Shown piece by piece: positions 7,025-8,068 of a stretch of DNA of 8,068 nt (its first letter is position 1; the number at the start of each line of letters is the position of its first letter). Made by a program: the position numbers and the translations under genes. This stretch comes from an uncultured Clostridia bacterium (GTDB taxonomy: Bacteria > Bacillota > Clostridia > TANB77 > CAG-508). The stretch covers positions 1-8,068 of the forward strand of contig CARUQW010000062.1 of NCBI GenBank assembly GCA_949077355.1. Direction: 5' to 3'. The notes beneath the pieces are model-generated. The model ran no database searches. It saw only the letters and a program-made list of their open reading frames with translations, and had not been told where the DNA came from.

Positions 7025-7049
7025 TTTTTTTCGTCTCCTTTTTTATTTT

Positions 7050-7078
7050 ATTATATCTTCATAGTTCTTTCTAAACAA
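7050..7078 (-). promoter_or_regulatory. Promoter of the pseudopilin-like gene
   Basis: On the minus strand TTGTTT (7078-7073) and a perfect TATAAT (7055-7050) are 17 bases apart. Transcription should start near 7043, about 18 bases before the ATG, with the AGGAGA site inside that short leader. Confidence 0.7.
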
Positions 7079-7080
7079 TA

Positions 7081-7110
7081 AAAAAAGGGCTTTTTTATAA
7101 TAGCCTTTTT
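7081..7110. terminator. Terminator-like hairpin between two divergent genes
   Basis: AAAAAGGGCT and AGCCTTTTT form a stem with one bulged G and an AT-rich loop, with T runs at the end in both orientations. It lies just upstream of the -35 of the pseudopilin promoter, and the other flank is the leader of the divergent DUF368 gene. Neither coding transcript would reach it from its own gene, so it may insulate the two divergent units or block antisense reading. Confidence 0.5.
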
Positions 7111-7138
7111 ACATAATTATCTAACTATTTTAAATAAT
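7108..7138 (+). promoter_or_regulatory. Weak candidate promoter for the DUF368 gene
   Basis: TTTACA (7108-7113) is followed by AATAAT (7133-7138) at 19 bases, longer than ideal; TAAATA (7131-7136) at 17 bases is the alternative. Nothing else in the 160-base divergent gap fits better on this strand without removing the ribosome binding site. Confidence 0.3.
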
Positions 7139-7184
7139 AATTCGTTTTCTATCCTCATAAGATAAAATAGAGGTGTATTAAAAC

Positions 7185-8014
7185 ATGAAATTTCTGTCCA
7201 ATTGTTTAAAAGGAATTGCTATTGGGAGTGGAGCTATTCTACCTGGCATTAGTAGTGGTGTATTTTGTGTGATTTTTGGAATTTATGAAAAACTTTTAGA
7301 TAGCATTTTAAACTTTTTTAGTGACATTAAAAATAATTTTAAATTTCTTTTTCCCATTGTTATTGGTATTGGATTTGGAATCATCTTATTTGGTAATATT
7401 TTAAATTATTGTTTATACCAATTTCCAATTCAAACAAAATCAATTTTCATTGGACTTATTTTAGGAAGCCTTCCTGCCTTAATGAAAGAAATAAATACAA
7501 AACAAAAATTGAAAAACTCCTATTGGCTATTCTTTCTATTTGCACTTTTGCTTGGATTAGGATGTATTTTTTTAGAAAACACCTTAGCCATTCAAACATT
7601 AGAAAATGTTAATTTTCTTTATCTTATCTGGTGTGGATTTCTTATGTCAGTTCGGAATTGTCGTTCCAGGAGTCAGTAGTACCATTATTTTAATGTTATT
7701 AGGAATTTATCCTATTTACCTTTCTTCTGTATCTAACTTATATTTTCCTACACTAATTCCCATTGGCATTGGCATTATCATTGGCGGTCTCTGTTTTATG
7801 AAACTAACTAAATTTTTATTAGAGCATTTTTATGCCCCTACATTTTTTGGCATTATTGGTTTTACCGTTGGTTCTATCTTTGTTTTGCTACCTACCTTTA
7901 CTTCTAATCTAGATATACTAATTAGCATTTTGTGTTGTATTGTTCGGATTTCTTATTGCCTCTACCCTTGAAAAGAATGATTTTGGGGACAGAGGAAAAA
8001 GTCAGGGAGATTAG
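7185..8014 (+). CDS. DUF368 / PopT-type polyprenyl-phosphate transporter, split by two +1 frame breaks at CGG
   Basis: DUF368 (PopT) membrane proteins have been implicated in returning undecaprenyl phosphate, the cell-wall lipid carrier, across the cytoplasmic membrane. The product is very hydrophobic, with several membrane segments (about 11-32, 55-76, 86-100, 113-130 and more beyond). It has the family's duplicated motif: 'GSGAILPGISSG..FGIYE' (14-35) and 'GIVVPGVSST..LLGIYP' (from 157). The first frame runs to '..GFLMSV', hits CGG (7653) and would stop seven codons later. Skipping the C gives 'GIVVPGVSST' and an open frame to a second CGG (7945). Skipping that C gives 'CCIVGFLIASTLEKNDF' and a stop at 8012-8014, for 275 aa, a normal family length. 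The last ~10 codons lie in repeat-like DNA, so the natural C-terminus may have been altered. AGAGGTG (7169-7175) is 9 bases before the ATG. Confidence 0.85.
7653..7655 (+). other. CGG frame-break site 3 (DUF368, first)
   Basis: The frame is ATG TCA GTT CGG AAT TGT. Dropping C7653 gives GTT GGA ATT GTC GTT CCA GGA, Val-Gly-Ile-Val-Val-Pro-Gly, the second PG motif of the family. GTTGGAATTG without the extra C occurs intact in fabF (1571-1580, minus strand). Confidence 0.9.
7945..7947 (+). other. CGG frame-break site 4 (DUF368, second)
   Basis: The frame, already shifted at 7653, reads TGT ATT GTT CGG ATT TCT. Dropping C7945 gives GTT GGA TTT CTT ATT GCC, Val-Gly-Phe-Leu-Ile-Ala, a plausible final membrane segment. 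Without the shift the frame stops at 7969-7971. Confidence 0.85.
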
Positions 8015-8054
8015 GGGGACGTTTCTTGCCAGAGGGGACGGACCTTTTTGGCAA
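7985..8054 (+). repeat. G-rich repeat-like sequence with three GGGGAC units and a short inverted repeat
   Basis: GGGGAC occurs at 7985, 8015 and 8034. TTGCCA (8026-8031) and TGGCAA (8049-8054) form an inverted repeat, followed by a T run. Composition is sharply different from the rest of the window. From memory, 'GGGGACGG...TTTTTGGCA'-like sequences recur near REP-associated or IS200-like tyrosine transposases in Clostridia, but no transposase is visible before the window ends. Confidence 0.45.
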
Positions 8055-8068
8055 TTTTTAGAATTTTA

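Noticed and set aside
6712..7064. Plus-strand frames opposite the pseudopilin-like gene
   Set aside because: They are hydrophobic shadows with no ribosome binding site, and the minus-strand gene has a recognisable prepilin leader and promoter.
7606..7971. Separate 121-aa membrane protein gene
   Set aside because: It contains the second PG motif of DUF368, overlaps the end of the first frame, and joins it through the CGG at 7653.
3889..8014. CGG simply reassigned to another amino acid
   Set aside because: A new sense meaning would not restore the reading frame; at each of the four sites the downstream family sequence is in +1.
3889..8014. Ordinary sequencing error or pseudogene decay as the explanation of the frame breaks
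   Set aside because: Not excluded, but less likely: the breaks are not in homopolymers, all four are the same base in the same codon context, and identical contexts without the C are intact in fabF. Raw reads would settle it.
1..8068. CRISPR array, tRNA or rRNA gene
   Set aside because: No regularly spaced repeats and no cloverleaf or rRNA-like sequence seen on either strand.

Overview
The window looks like chromosomal DNA from an AT-rich Bacillota, most likely an uncultured Clostridia. The evidence is strong GGAGG-type ribosome binding sites, tightly packed low-GC genes, the clostridial 'GITLIALVITIIVLLILAG' prepilin leader and a Firmicutes-style fatty-acid gene order. The lineage is an inference from style, not from a marker gene.

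Layout. Bases 1-156 hold a strong extended -10 promoter driving a small, unrecognised 87-residue gene (157-420, + strand), which ends in a hairpin terminator. Bases 6195-471 on the minus strand form one compact operon. In order of transcription it encodes an AMP-forming fatty acyl ligase, a catalytic-domain-only biotin protein ligase (birA-like), fabD, fabG, fabF and accB. These genes activate fatty acids, load malonyl onto ACP, condense and reduce the growing chain, carry the carboxyl group for malonyl-CoA synthesis and attach biotin to that carrier. fabH, acpP, an enoyl reductase, fabZ and accC/D/A are not in the window. An 18-bp-arm perfect palindrome (6252-6289) lies just upstream of the operon. 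It can serve as the terminator of the gene before it, and it overlaps the operon's likely -35 region. Further along, a minus-strand pseudopilin-like gene (7024-6307) diverges from a plus-strand DUF368/PopT-type membrane protein (7185-8014). The last ~85 bases are a G-rich, repeat-like stretch.

The main discovery candidate concerns decoding. Three genes (birA-like, pseudopilin, DUF368) are split by four +1 frame breaks. Every break is at the same kind of site, a codon NTT followed by an in-frame CGG (ATT CGG A, CTT CGG T, GTT CGG A, GTT CGG A). Skipping only the C restores the family sequence each time and reads Gly from GGN. I checked the Arg codons of all intact genes here by hand (AccB, FabF, FabG, FabD, ligase, 87-aa protein): none is CGG. 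In this window CGG appears in a reading frame only at the breaks and in the birA-like tail, where a further shift is also possible. An identical context without the C (GTTGGAATTG, 1571-1580, in fabF) is read normally. This suggests CGG is an unassigned or 'hungry' codon that provokes +1 frameshifting, or that CGGN is read as a four-base Gly codon. Systematic sequence error and pseudogenes remain the alternatives.
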